Assembly (NCBI GenBank): GCA_964580105.1
Contig: CAZOJJ010000008.1
Span: 20,635-84,634, forward strand
Source: CAZOJJ01 sp964580105
GTDB lineage: Bacteria > Bacteroidota > Rhodothermia > Rhodothermales > Rubricoccaceae
Reading direction: 5' to 3'
Length of the DNA stretch: 64,000 bases
Shown here: one piece after another, positions 42,230-50,140 of the stretch
Position numbering within the stretch: position 1 is the stretch's first letter
Layout of the letters: each line of letters opens with the position of its first letter
Position numbers and translations under genes: made by a program
Notes under the pieces: model-generated
Told to the model about the DNA's origin: nothing
Seen by the model: only the letters and a program-made list of their open reading frames with translations
The model's database searches: none

Positions 42230-43663
42230 ATGGCCCGCCGCTATCCCGACCTTCGCGCGCTGCTCGACCGGGCCAACGACGCCGTCGAAGCGTGGGAGGC
42301 GCGCTGGGGGGCGTTCGAGCCCCACCCGGCGCTGGCCGTCGAGGAGGACCGGCTGGCCGAGGCGCTCGACGCCTACCTCGCCCGGCTGACGGCCCCGCCC
42401 GCCGCCGACGGGGGTACCTACCCGTTCTTCCATCCGCGCTATGCGGGGCAGATGCTCAAGCCGCCGCATCCGGTGGCCGTCGCCGCCTACGCCGCGGCGA
42501 TGCGCGTCAACCCGAACAACCACGCCCTCGACGGCGGCCCGCCGACCGGCCGGATGGAGAAGGAGGTCGTGGCCGACCTCGCGGCGATGCTCGGCTTGCC
42601 CGAGGGCACGCTCGGCCACCTCACCGGCGGCGGCACCGTGGCGAACCTCGAAGCCCTGTTCGTCGCCCGCCAGCTGCACCCGGAGCAGGGCATCGCCTAC
42701 GGCACGGACGCGCACTACACGCACGGCCGCATGGCCGAGGTGCTGCGGATGGACGCACACCCGGTGGCGGCCACGCCGGAGGGCCGCATCGACCTGGGCG
42801 CGCTGGAGGAGGTGCTGAAGACCGGGGCGGTCGGCACCGTCGTGCTCACCGCCGGGACGACCGGCCTCGGCGCCGTCGATCCCATCGCCGAGGCACTGCC
42901 GCTGCTGCGGCGCTACGGCGCACGCCTCCACGTGGACGCCGCCTACGGCGGTTTTTTCGTTGTGCTCGCCGCCCTACGGGCGGACGAGCGCGAGGCGAGA
43001 GGGTACGCCACCTTCCCCGCCGAGCACGTCCGCGCCATCGCCGAGGCGGACTCGGTCGTGGTGGACCCGCACAAGCACGGTCTCCAGCCCTACGGCTGCG
43101 GCGCCGTTCTCTTCCGCGACCCGGCTGTCGGCCGCTTCTACCGGCACGACTCGCCCTACACCTATTTCACGTCCGACGCGCTGCACCTCGGCGAGATCAG
43201 TCTGGAGTGTTCGCGTCCGGGCGCGGCGGCCGGGGCGCTCTGGCTGACGCTCCGCGCGCTTCCGCTGGAGGCCGACGACGGTCTCGGTCCCGTACTCGCC
43301 GCCGGCCTCCGCGCTGCAAGGACATGGGCAGCGCTGCTGAGCGACTCGGAGGCGCTCACCCTGTACACGCCGCCGGAGCTGGACATCGTCAGCTACTTCC
43401 CCGCGGCCCTGTCGCTCTCGGGCGTGGACGCCGCCAGCCGGGCCGTCTTCGACCGGGGCATGGCGACCGACGATCCCGTCTTCCTCAGCCTCTACCGGAT
43501 GGGCGCCGACCGGCTGACGGCCAGGCATCCGCACCTGACGCCCGACCGGCCCCACGCCCGCATCCTGCGAAGCGTGCTGATGAAGCCCGAGCACGAGCGT
43601 CACGTTGCCTGGCTGCACCACCACGTCGCGTCCCTTACCACCGCCACGCGAACCGATGTCTGA
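42230..43663 (+). CDS. PLP-dependent group II decarboxylase/aromatic-L-amino-acid decarboxylase-like
   Basis: 477 residues, ATG 42230 two bases after the lgt stop. Fold type I PLP enzyme of the pyridoxal-dependent decarboxylase family: TGGGTVANLEALFVARQLHP, VVLTAGTTGLGAVDPI, LHVDAAYGGFF (Asp and Ala of the PLP site) and the lysine in VVVDPHKHGLQPYGCGAVLF (Lys282). Substrate is uncertain: glutamate, tyrosine, histidine or aspartate decarboxylases share these motifs. The last 8 nt overlap the start of rlmB. Confidence 0.88.
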   Translation: MARRYPDLRALLDRANDAVEAWEARWGAFEPHPALAVEEDRLAEALDAYLARLTAPPAADGGTYPFFHPRYAGQMLKPPHPVAVAAYAAAMRVNPNNHALDGGPPTGRMEKEVVADLAAMLGLPEGTLGHLTGGGTVANLEALFVARQLHPEQGIAYGTDAHYTHGRMAEVLRMDAHPVAATPEGRIDLGALEEVLKTGAVGTVVLTAGTTGLGAVDPIAEALPLLRRYGARLHVDAAYGGFFVVLAALRADEREARGYATFPAEHVRAIAEADSVVVDPHKHGLQPYGCGAVLFRDPAVGRFYRHDSPYTYFTSDALHLGEISLECSRPGAAAGALWLTLRALPLEADDGLGPVLAAGLRAARTWAALLSDSEALTLYTPPELDIVSYFPAALSLSGVDAASRAVFDRGMATDDPVFLSLYRMGADRLTARHPHLTPDRPHARILRSVLMKPEHERHVAWLHHHVASLTTATRTDV

Positions 43664-44435
43664 ATCCGACGGCCTGATCGTGGGCCGCAACCCCGTCCGC
43701 GAGGCGTTGGAGCGCCGGGACGGGCGGCTCGTAAAGGTGCTCCTCCAGCAGGGCACGCACGGCAGCCAGATCGACGCCATCCGGCGCGCTGCGAAGGAGG
43801 CCGGCGTGCCCGTCCAGGTCGTGCCCGGCGCTCGGCTCCAGAAGCTCGCCCCGAAGGCGAACCACCAGGGCGTCCTCGCCTTCGCCGCGCCCGTGGCCTA
43901 CGTGGAACTGACCGACCTGCTCGAAGGTGTGGCCCCGACGCTCGACGCCGTGAAGGCCGCCAAGCCCGTCCTGCTCGTCCTCGACGGCATCGAGGACCCG
44001 CACAACTTCGGGGCGATCCTCCGCAGCGCCGTGGCCGCCGGGGCGGGCGGCGTGATCGTGCCCGAGCGGGGCCAGGCCCCGCTCAGCGCCACGACCGTCA
44101 AGGCCAGCGCCGGGACTGCCCTCCGCATCCCCATAGCGCGGGTGACGAACCTGGCCGAGACGCTCCACAGCCTCAAGGAGCGGGGCTACTGGGTCGTCGG
44201 CCTCGACCGGGGCGACGCCGAGGCGGAGGGGCCGGAGCGGACGACGGTGTGGGACTACGACTGGGACCGGCCCGTCGTCCTCGTCGTGGGCAGCGAGGGA
44301 GCGGGGATGCGCCCGCGCGTCCGTGCCACGTGCGACGTGCTCGCGGCGATCCCGATGCACGGTCCGGCGGAGAGCCTCAACGCCTCCGTGGCGGCGGGCA
44401 TCGCGCTGTTCGCGGCCGTGCGGGGCCGGGCCTGA
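43656..44435 (+). CDS. rlmB: 23S rRNA (guanosine-2'-O-)-methyltransferase, TrmH/RlmB family
   Basis: 259-residue SPOUT methyltransferase. ATG 43656 overlaps the decarboxylase stop (ATGTCTGA). SpoU_sub_bind substrate domain: GLIVGRNPVREALERRDGRL, then LQKLAPKANHQGVLAF (KAxHQGV is the RlmB hallmark). Catalytic knot: LDGIEDPHNFGAILRSAVAA, VVLVVGSEGAGMRP and MHGPAESLNASVAAGIALF, binding S-adenosylmethionine. RlmB methylates G2251 in the peptidyl-transferase centre of 23S rRNA (E. coli numbering). Confidence 0.95.
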   Translation: MSESDGLIVGRNPVREALERRDGRLVKVLLQQGTHGSQIDAIRRAAKEAGVPVQVVPGARLQKLAPKANHQGVLAFAAPVAYVELTDLLEGVAPTLDAVKAAKPVLLVLDGIEDPHNFGAILRSAVAAGAGGVIVPERGQAPLSATTVKASAGTALRIPIARVTNLAETLHSLKERGYWVVGLDRGDAEAEGPERTTVWDYDWDRPVVLVVGSEGAGMRPRVRATCDVLAAIPMHGPAESLNASVAAGIALFAAVRGRA

Positions 44436-44438
44436 ACC

Positions 44439-44472
44439 AACGACGCCGTGACCCGGAGGCCACGGCGTCGTT
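44439..44472 (+). terminator. Hairpin after rlmB
   Basis: AACGACGCCGTG (44439-44450) and CACGGCGTCGTT (44461-44472) are a perfect 12-bp inverted repeat around a 10-nt loop. A T tract is absent (CCCTCTG). Confidence 0.65.
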
Positions 44473-44557
44473 CCCTCTGACCGGACGGGTGCGCAGTCCC
44501 CGTCCGTCTCTCACCCAATCCGCGGGTGCTCAGGGCCGGCGGAAGCGGCGAAGCGCC

Positions 44558-44806
44558 TCACTTCCGCTTGCGCAGGCCGTAGACGATCTTGCGGATCGTG
44601 TCGAACTGGAGGTAAGGGTGCTGCTCGCGGAGTTCCTCGATGGCCTCGTAGGCCGGGACGTCGCGGCGGCGGAGCGCACGGAACTTGCGGCGGATCTGGT
44701 AGTCGCGGACGCCCTTTTCGCTCAGGAGGTTGTGCTCGGCGAGGAGGCTGTACACGTCCGCCGGGATGAGGCCGCTGAGAGGGTTGGGGTCTGCCGATGC
44801 CTGCAT
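44558..44806 (-). CDS. Conserved-looking 82-residue protein, unknown
   Basis: Small soluble protein: GLIPADVYSLLAEHNLLSEK, then GVRDYQIRRKFRALRRRDVP, then LREQHPYLQFDTIRKIVYGL and a basic RKRK tail. Helical, no TM or signal peptide; the Arg/Lys content suggests nucleic-acid or ribosome contact, which is inference only. Sequence looks constrained (not a shadow frame). No family recognised. Confidence 0.6.
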   Translation of the reverse strand: MQASADPNPLSGLIPADVYSLLAEHNLLSEKGVRDYQIRRKFRALRRRDVPAYEAIEELREQHPYLQFDTIRKIVYGLRKRK

Positions 44807-44915
44807 GGGTAGAAGGGCTGGGTGGGCGTTCGTCAGCGGGACGGGCCGCGTCCCAAGCGAACACTACGGCCTGGCCGCACGCACCCCAAGCGGATCCCGC
44901 CGAACGGTCTTCAGC

Positions 44916-45290
44916 TTAGGGCGAACGGACCGGAACCGCCGTCGAGTCGTAGAGCCACTCGTGCGCTTCGACGAGGCGGCCTTCCGCGTCTCGTCGGAGC
45001 GCGCCGCGCGCCTGGAACCGGGTGCCCACGGGCAAGCCCACCGAGTCCGGCACCACGACGCGGACGCTCCCCGTCGCATCCCGCAGCGGGATCACGCGCC
45101 CGTCGTGCGCCTCGGCCACCACACCCGAGACGCCCACGAAGACGTCCCGGTCCTCGTGGAGCGTGAACGTGTCCAGCGCGGTGACCTCGACGGCGCCGTC
45201 GAACGCAGGCAGCTTGCGGGGCGCCGGCTCGGACCGGCAGGCCACGAGCCCGAGCAGCCCCACGAGGGCGGCCCGCACCGGCCCGCTCAT
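44916..45290 (-). CDS. OB-fold-like lipoprotein
   Basis: 124 residues from ATG 45290; lipobox LLGLVAC. The rest reads as an OB-fold: FVGVSGVVAEAHDGRVIPLR, GSVRVVVPDSVGLPVGTRFQ, RGALRRDAEGRLVEAHEWLY. Related periplasmic OB proteins bind oligosaccharides or nucleic acids, but this has no known ligand. Its ATG overlaps the stop of the upstream membrane-protein gene (ATGA), implying one transcript. Confidence 0.7.
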   Translation of the reverse strand: MSGPVRAALVGLLGLVACRSEPAPRKLPAFDGAVEVTALDTFTLHEDRDVFVGVSGVVAEAHDGRVIPLRDATGSVRVVVPDSVGLPVGTRFQARGALRRDAEGRLVEAHEWLYDSTAVPVRSP

Positions 45291-46414
45291 CCCTCCGCGA
45301 CCGGGACGCCGGCGGGCCTGGACGCCCGCGCCTCGGCCGTGGTCGAGCGGAGGGCGCGGACGCTCGTGCCCTGGAGCAGCAGGCACGCGAAGCCGACGAC
45401 GGCGTAGAGCACGAGCTGGGCGGCGTGCGAGAAGAGCGCGTACGTGGCGGCCGGCGTCTCCGCGACGCCGAAGAGGTGGACGAGCGTCTGCACCGTCACG
45501 TAGTGGTACGACCCCGTCCCGCCCGGCGACGGCAGCGTCATCCCGATGGCGCCCACGTTCATCAGCGCCCACGAGTCCAGCAGGCCGAGGTCGAAGGGGC
45601 CGGCCAGGCCCAGCATCCGGAGCGGGATGTCGGCCATGAGCAGGTAGCAGAACCAGATGCCGACGGTGGCGAGGAGCACGCGACCCTTCTGGCGGACGCG
45701 CACGAGCGAGACCAGCCCGTCGCGGAAGGAGCGGAGCGTGCCGAGCAGCTTGCCGTCGCGGGCGTCCCCACCGGAGGCCAGCCGTTTGCGGTAGAACAGC
45801 CGCACCACCCACGCGAGGCCGACGCCGGCTAGGACGAGGCCGACGAGCACGAGCGTCCACGGCACCGACGGCATTCCCGAGAGCGCCTCGCGGGTGTTGG
45901 CCCCGAAGACCTCGGCGACGCCGAGGAGCCGTCCGCCGAAGAGAGCCAGAACGGTCAGCAGCGCCACGCCGAGCGTCAGCACGTCCAGCACGCGCTCGAC
46001 GACGACGGTGCCGAAGACGCCCGAGAAGCGCAGCCGCGTCTGCGAGGCCACGTTGGCCGACCGCGCCACCTCGCCGAGGCGGGGGGCCGCGTAGTTCACC
46101 ATGTACCCGATCATGACCGAGTAGAAGGCGAGCTTGAGCGACACGCGCGGGCCCGCCTCGCCCCCCTCGGGGAGCGCCCCTTCGGGGAGCGCCCCTTCGG
46201 GGAGCGCTTCGAGGAGGAGCTGCCAGCGCCAGGCGCGGAACAGGTGCGCCAGCAGCGTCACGCCGAGGAGAGGAGCCAGCCAGCCGTACGCCGCCGTTCG
46301 CAGCGCCTCGCCCACGGCGGCGAAGTCGACGCCCCGGAGGGCGAGGTAGAGCAGCCCGCCGCCCAGGACGAAGCTGCCGGCGAGCGCGAGGAGGGTCTTG
46401 AGGCGGGGGGACAC
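45287..46414 (-). CDS. Flippase-like (UPF0104/AglD-type) membrane protein
   Basis: 375 residues with 8-9 TM segments, of the lysylphosphatidylglycerol-synthetase TM region (UPF0104) family. Landmarks: FVLGGGLLYLALRGVDFAAV, LFRAWRWQLLLEA, YMVNYAAPRLGEVARSANVA, VVERVLDVLTLGVALL and GAIGMTLPSPGGTGSYHYV. These domains flip lipids or glycolipids across the inner membrane. A 15-bp tandem repeat encodes LPEGALPEGALPEGG in the first loop. 4-nt overlap with the OB-fold lipoprotein gene. Confidence 0.85.
   Translation of the reverse strand: MSPRLKTLLALAGSFVLGGGLLYLALRGVDFAAVGEALRTAAYGWLAPLLGVTLLAHLFRAWRWQLLLEALPEGALPEGALPEGGEAGPRVSLKLAFYSVMIGYMVNYAAPRLGEVARSANVASQTRLRFSGVFGTVVVERVLDVLTLGVALLTVLALFGGRLLGVAEVFGANTREALSGMPSVPWTLVLVGLVLAGVGLAWVVRLFYRKRLASGGDARDGKLLGTLRSFRDGLVSLVRVRQKGRVLLATVGIWFCYLLMADIPLRMLGLAGPFDLGLLDSWALMNVGAIGMTLPSPGGTGSYHYVTVQTLVHLFGVAETPAATYALFSHAAQLVLYAVVGFACLLLQGTSVRALRSTTAEARASRPAGVPVAEG
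46165..46209 (-). repeat. 15-bp tandem repeat inside coding sequence, three copies
   Basis: TCGGGGAGCGCCCCT (plus strand) in three successive units at 46165, 46180 and 46195, the third diverging at the end. In frame (15 = 5 codons) it encodes the LPEGA repeat of the membrane protein. Confidence 0.9.
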
Positions 46415-46460
46415 GGGCGGGGGCGAACAGAACGCGGGGCCACGTCGGCGGCCCCGCGCG

Positions 46461-46467
46461 CAAGATA
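46461..46467 (-). promoter_or_regulatory. -7-like element before flippase-like gene
   Basis: TATCTTG (minus), 47 nt upstream of the ATG at 46414. Confidence 0.45.
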
Positions 46468-46501
46468 CCGCCCGCCCGGTCGGGGCGGGGTGAAGCGCCG
46501 G

Positions 46502-47146
46502 TCAGGAGCGGAGGTCCACCACCTCCACGCCACGCGGGTAGCGGAACGTGAAGAAGTCGTCGGCGATGGGCGGGTTGAGCTGGACGTTGCTCAGGTCGAA
46601 CGCCAGCGTCGTCCCGTTCACGTCGTGGACGCGGACGCGCGTCGGCACGGCGTCGTCGGTGCGGACGTAGAGCGTCGCGTCGCGGACGGAGGAGCCGGCC
46701 TCGCGCGGGACGAGGGCGATCACGTCGTGGCGCACGCCGCCGATGGTGGCGCGCGTGGCGCCGGTGGCGCGGAAGACCGAGAGGTAGTCCGTGAACACCT
46801 GGCCGATGGAGAAGCCGAGGTCCTCGCTGGCGTAGTCCTGCACGACGACCTGGTTGTCGGCCTCGGAGTACGACCAGAGCGTCTCGCCGTCGGAGACGAG
46901 CACCTGATCCGGCAACTCGATGCGGAAGGCGTCGCCGCGGACGGTCAGCGTCCCGCTGAGCGAGGCGCCGCCTACGTTCTGCGTGAAGTCGGCCTTGAGG
47001 CCGCTGAGCGCGCGGTAGCGCTGCTGGAGGCGCTGGGCGATGGCGGTGGCGTCCTGGGCGTGCGCCTGTCCACTAACGAGGACGATCAGGGCGAGGGCGA
47101 CAGGCGCGAACGCGCGGGAAGCGAGGGTCAGAAGCGGCATCGGCAT
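46502..47146 (-). CDS. lolA: Outer-membrane lipoprotein carrier LolA-like
   Basis: 214 residues with signal peptide (ALALIVLVSGQAHAQ). LolA fold: AIAQRLQQRYRALSGLKADF then TQNVGGASLSGTLTVRGDAF, RIELPDQVLVSDGETLWSYS and a C-terminal LAFDLSNVQLNPPIADDFFT (PxxxF motif of bacterial LolA). It ferries lipoproteins through the periplasm to the outer membrane, matching the many lipoproteins here. LolCDE/LolB are not in the window. Confidence 0.9.
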   Translation of the reverse strand: MPMPLLTLASRAFAPVALALIVLVSGQAHAQDATAIAQRLQQRYRALSGLKADFTQNVGGASLSGTLTVRGDAFRIELPDQVLVSDGETLWSYSEADNQVVVQDYASEDLGFSIGQVFTDYLSVFRATGATRATIGGVRHDVIALVPREAGSSVRDATLYVRTDDAVPTRVRVHDVNGTTLAFDLSNVQLNPPIADDFFTFRYPRGVEVVDLRS

Positions 47147-47222
47147 GAAGGGGAGGCCCGAGGGCCGGTAAGTTCGCGGTCGAGGGGGACGGGTTCAAAG
47201 CCCGTGCCCGCGCCTACATACT

Positions 47223-47260
47223 GCCGCCCCGCCCGGACGCGAGGTCACGGGCGGGGCGGC
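47223..47260 (-). terminator. Hairpin between hsp20 and lolA
   Basis: GCCGCCCCGCCC and GGGCGGGGCGGC are a perfect 12-bp inverted repeat around 14 nt; no T tract. It lies 23 nt before the hsp20 stop on the minus strand end, so it follows hsp20 transcription. Confidence 0.6.
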
Positions 47261-47282
47261 ACGGATGGCGCGCAGGGCGCGG

Positions 47283-47798
47283 TCAGGATGCAGCCTCCGA
47301 CGCGTTCACCTCGACGCTGGTCGCCTCGGAGCTTCCGTCGCCCGAGAGGCGGCGGCCCTGGCGGATTTCGATCCGGCGGGGCTTGCTCGCCTCGGCCTTG
47401 GGGACGTGGACGGTGAGGACGCCGTCGCCGAAGGAGGCCTCGACGCCCTCGGCATCCACCGGCGTGCTGAAGCGGATCGTCCGGAAGAAGCGGCCATAGG
47501 TCCGCTCGACGCGATGGAAGCGGCCGTCCTTGTGCTCGTTGTCGAAGCGGCGCTCGCCGCTGACGGTGAGCGTGTCGTCCTCGAGTGTGACCTCGATAGC
47601 CTCGGCGGGGACGCCGGGCAGGTCGAGCTCCAGCTCGAACGCGTCGTCGGTCTCGGCGAGGTCGGCCCGAGGCATCCAGACGGACGAGTCGTTGGCCTCG
47701 TCGGAACGCGTCGGCAGGAAGTCGTTGAAGAGGCGGTCCATCTCGCGCCGGAGCAGGCTCAGCTCCCGCGCGGGAGTAAAGCGGGTCAGCGTGTTCAT
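47283..47798 (-). CDS. Hsp20/small heat-shock protein
   Basis: 171-residue alpha-crystallin-type chaperone; ATG 47798 (MNTLTRFTPARELSLLRREM) is preferred to an upstream in-frame ATG at 47825. Residues 40-145 hold the alpha-crystallin domain: MPRADLAETDDAFELELDLP, GVPAEAIEVTLEDDTLTVSG, ASFGDGVLTVHVPKAEASKP with the GVL motif. No IxI motif is visible in the C-terminal tail. ATP-independent holdase; forms oligomers in the cytosol. Confidence 0.93.
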   Translation of the reverse strand: MNTLTRFTPARELSLLRREMDRLFNDFLPTRSDEANDSSVWMPRADLAETDDAFELELDLPGVPAEAIEVTLEDDTLTVSGERRFDNEHKDGRFHRVERTYGRFFRTIRFSTPVDAEGVEASFGDGVLTVHVPKAEASKPRRIEIRQGRRLSGDGSSEATSVEVNASEAAS

Positions 47799-47920
47799 GA
47801 GACTACGGGTTGAGATGAGGGACAAGGGCTGCCGCGTGCAATCGTGGCAGCCGGTTTCGACACCGATTTCCCTTGCAGCCCCTGTGCCAGCTTCCCTCCG
47901 TTTGCCAGCGTGACAGCCGT

Positions 47921-48421
47921 ATGCCGACGCCCGAACAATGGCCGCCCCCGAGCCGGCTCCGCATCGTGTCGGGAGGACAGACGGGCGTGGACCGCGCGGC
48001 CCTCGACGCGGCCATCGCGGCAGGTCTCCCCCACGGCGGCTGGTGCCCGGCGGGGCGACGGGCAGAGGACGGACCCATCCCGCCTCGGTACCCGCTCCGG
48101 GAGACCGAGGCGGCCGACCACGAGACGCGCACCCGCCTCAACGTCCGCGACAGCGACGCCACGCTGGTGCTGGCCCGGCCCCCGCTCCGTGGCGGTACCC
48201 GCCTCACGGTCGAGGTCGCCGAGGCGCTCGGTCGTCCCGCCCTCGTGGTCGATCCGTGGGCCGAGGAGGAACTGGGCGCCATTCCTGCGTGGCTGGCTCG
48301 ACACGGAGTGGCGGTGCTCAACGTCGCCGGGCCGCGCGAGAGCGAGGAGCCCGGCATCCACGCCGCCTCGTTCGCCGTCCTGCTCCGGCTGTGTCGGGCG
48401 CTCAGCCGTCCGGCAGCGTGA
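47921..48421 (+). CDS. Putative molybdenum cofactor carrier (MoCo carrier/YpsA-type Rossmann protein)
   Basis: 166 residues from ATG 47921. Family signature: LRIVSGGQTGVDRAALDAAI, GLPHGGWCPAGRRAEDGPIP, YPLRETEAADHETRTRLNVR, SDATLVLARPPLRGGTRLT. The family binds molybdenum cofactor in algae and is related to LOG/SLOG nucleotide-binding proteins; its role in bacteria is unclear. Its last 20 nt overlap the 3' end of the convergent TonB-C gene. Confidence 0.85.
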   Translation: MPTPEQWPPPSRLRIVSGGQTGVDRAALDAAIAAGLPHGGWCPAGRRAEDGPIPPRYPLRETEAADHETRTRLNVRDSDATLVLARPPLRGGTRLTVEVAEALGRPALVVDPWAEEELGAIPAWLARHGVAVLNVAGPRESEEPGIHAASFAVLLRLCRALSRPAA

Positions 48422-48785
48422 ACGCGATGGGGAGGGCCATGCGCACGCGGACGGGCGTCTCGCCCTGCCGCCCCGGATGGAACGGCGTGGCTCGAACGGC
48501 GTCGAGCGCGGCCGCGTCGAGCCACGGATGAACGCCGTCGAGCACCTCGGCCTCGACCACCCGTCCCGCCTCGTCCACGACGAAGCCGACGAGGACCTCG
48601 CCTTCCAGCCCGGCCTTCTCTGCTTCCGCCGGGTAGACGACCCGGTCGAGCAGGGCGCCGAGGCCGCCGACGATCTCGGGCATCACGTCCACGTAGTCGG
48701 CGACCTCGCCGGTAGCGGCGGGCGCAGGGACTTGCGCGGTCGCGGCGAGAGGAACCAGCAGGCCGAAGAGGACCAACGAGCGCAT
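48402..48785 (-). CDS. Secreted TonB C-terminal-domain protein
   Basis: 127 residues: signal peptide MRSLVLFGLLVPLAATAQ and a TonB_C domain (PEIVGGLGALLDRVVYPAEA, EGEVLVGFVVDEAGRVVEAE, LDAVRATPFHPGRQGE). The N-terminal TM anchor and Pro-rich spacer of a true TonB are missing, so it cannot couple to ExbBD; a periplasmic binder of outer-membrane receptors is more likely. Convergent 20-nt overlap with the MoCo-carrier gene. Confidence 0.85.
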   Translation of the reverse strand: MRSLVLFGLLVPLAATAQVPAPAATGEVADYVDVMPEIVGGLGALLDRVVYPAEAEKAGLEGEVLVGFVVDEAGRVVEAEVLDGVHPWLDAAALDAVRATPFHPGRQGETPVRVRMALPIAFTLPDG

Positions 48786-48812
48786 CGGCGGGAGGGGGGA
48801 AAGGCGGCGCCG

Positions 48813-48819
48813 GAAGCTA
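48813..48819 (-). promoter_or_regulatory. -7-like element before TonB-C gene
   Basis: TAGCTTC (minus), 27 nt before the ATG at 48785. Confidence 0.5.
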
Positions 48820-49224
48820 CCGCCCCCCGGGGCGACCGCTGCGGTTCGGGGCGTGAGGCTTTTCTGAGGAGCCGCTGAGGCCGGCGTCCTCTTCCCCTTC
48901 CAGATGTCGCTCCCCGCGTCGGCGGACGCCCCGGCCGACGCGGCGGGCGTAGAGGTCTTCGCCCGCCCGGATCCGGCGAAGCGCCCGCGCGAGCACGTAC
49001 ACCACGAGCCCGCCGCCGACGACCACCGTCACCAGGAGGGGAAGCCAGAAGCTCACGTCGTATCCGGCGGCCTCGTCGAGCCAGCGGGGGCGGCGCGTCC
49101 GTACGTCCGGGTTCCGGAGGGCCTGCGCGGCGGTCCACCCTGCGATTCCGACGACGAGGCCGCCGAAGAGCCCGAGCGCGACCGTGAGCAAGCGCCGGCC
49201 GGAGCGGATCGCGTCGTCGGTCAT
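48817..49224 (-). CDS. Two-TM membrane protein in an operon with HisA-like gene
   Basis: 135 residues from ATG 49224, which overlaps the HisA-like stop (ATGA). TM1 about 12-35 (LLTVALGLFGGLVVGIAGWT), a periplasmic-like loop with NPDVRTRRPRWLDEAAG, TM2 about 62-85 (FWLPLLVTVVVGGGLVVYVL), then a cytosolic tail rich in Arg, Gly and Glu. No family recognised. Translational coupling suggests a role linked to the HisA-like protein, which is inference. Confidence 0.55.
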   Translation of the reverse strand: MTDDAIRSGRRLLTVALGLFGGLVVGIAGWTAAQALRNPDVRTRRPRWLDEAAGYDVSFWLPLLVTVVVGGGLVVYVLARALRRIRAGEDLYARRVGRGVRRRGERHLEGEEDAGLSGSSEKPHAPNRSGRPGGR

Positions 49225-49967
49225 CCTTCGCCCTGCAGGGCCAGCCGGGCGGTCGAAAACCGGTCGAGGTCGACGGTCTCCTTGCGGTGCCAACACCAGA
49301 ATTGCTGGCAGGGGAAGCGGTTCTCGTAGAGCGCCCGCCCGACGATCACGGAGTCGATGCCGTGGGGTTCGAGGGCCTGGAGGGTGAGGAGGTCGCGGTA
49401 GCCCCGGACGCCGCCGGCCGCGGTGACGCGCGCGCGGGAGAGCGGCTCGGCCACGCGGCGGTGCGCCTCGAAGTCCGGCCCCTCGCCCTCGTCCTTGAGG
49501 GCGGCCACGACGAGGCGGCGGAACCCGCGCCGCTCCAACTCGGCGGCGTGCTCGGCCGCGTTGGGGTCCGTCCCGTTGAGGGCGGCCACGACGCGGCTGG
49601 GCGAGTAGCGAGCCAGCGCCTCGTCGGCCACCTCGTCGGGCGTCGAGGGTGGGAGTGCGACGCGGTAGACGCCCTGATCCAGCATCGCCTCCACGTCGGC
49701 CATCGTCTCGAACCGCCCGCTCGTCTGGACGGGGATGTCGAGGGCGGCGGCGATGCGGACGATCTCGGCGCGCGTGGCCGCGGCGCCCTCCTCGTCCTGC
49801 TGCGGCGTGTCGTGGTCCACGATGTGGACCGTCTTCGCGTTCATCACGCGCCACAGCTTCGCCATGCGGACGGGGTCGGCGAAGTACACCGACTCGTCCT
49901 CGTAGCGGCCCCGGTGGACGCGGACGCAGTGGCCGTGGCGGAGGTCGAGGGCAGGGATGACGAGCAT
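49221..49967 (-). CDS. HisA-like TIM-barrel protein with degenerate catalytic motifs
   Basis: 248 residues from ATG 49967; clearly a HisA/HisF barrel: VIPALDLRHGHCVRVHRGRY (Asp8), VTAAGGVRGYRDL and VIVGRALYENRF. However, the other active-site and phosphate motifs of ProFAR isomerase are gone: HIVDHDTPQQ replaces HVVDLDGA, VQTSGRFET replaces VQVGGGIRS, AALNGTD has Asn131 for the catalytic Asp, and AALKDEGEGPD replaces TDISRDGT. No other his gene is near. Histidine-pathway activity is therefore doubtful; a barrel with a new ligand is more likely. The C-terminus adds CQQFWCWHRKE. Confidence 0.8.
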   Translation of the reverse strand: MLVIPALDLRHGHCVRVHRGRYEDESVYFADPVRMAKLWRVMNAKTVHIVDHDTPQQDEEGAAATRAEIVRIAAALDIPVQTSGRFETMADVEAMLDQGVYRVALPPSTPDEVADEALARYSPSRVVAALNGTDPNAAEHAAELERRGFRRLVVAALKDEGEGPDFEAHRRVAEPLSRARVTAAGGVRGYRDLLTLQALEPHGIDSVIVGRALYENRFPCQQFWCWHRKETVDLDRFSTARLALQGEG

Positions 49968-50036
49968 AGACGAGCAAGTCCGATCCGCGATGGAACGCGA
50001 GCGGCGCCGACGCGGGTCCGGATGCAGAGCCGTCCA

Positions 50037-50043
50037 CAAAATA
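50037..50043 (-). promoter_or_regulatory. -7-like element before HisA-like gene
   Basis: TATTTTG (minus), matching the Bacteroidota TAnnTTTG box, 70 nt before the ATG. Confidence 0.45.
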
Positions 50044-50140
50044 CACACGCGGTTCCCGGGGCGGCCGGCACCCGCGTGACCCCGGCGCGTATCACCGCGC
50101 CTCCTCTCTCGCAACCCCGTCTCCTGCCCCTCTTCTGACC

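Noticed and set aside
47160..47215. tRNA-like look of a GGTTCAAAGCCCG stretch
   Set aside because: Only a T-arm-like sequence is present; no acceptor, D-arm or anticodon arm can be folded around it.
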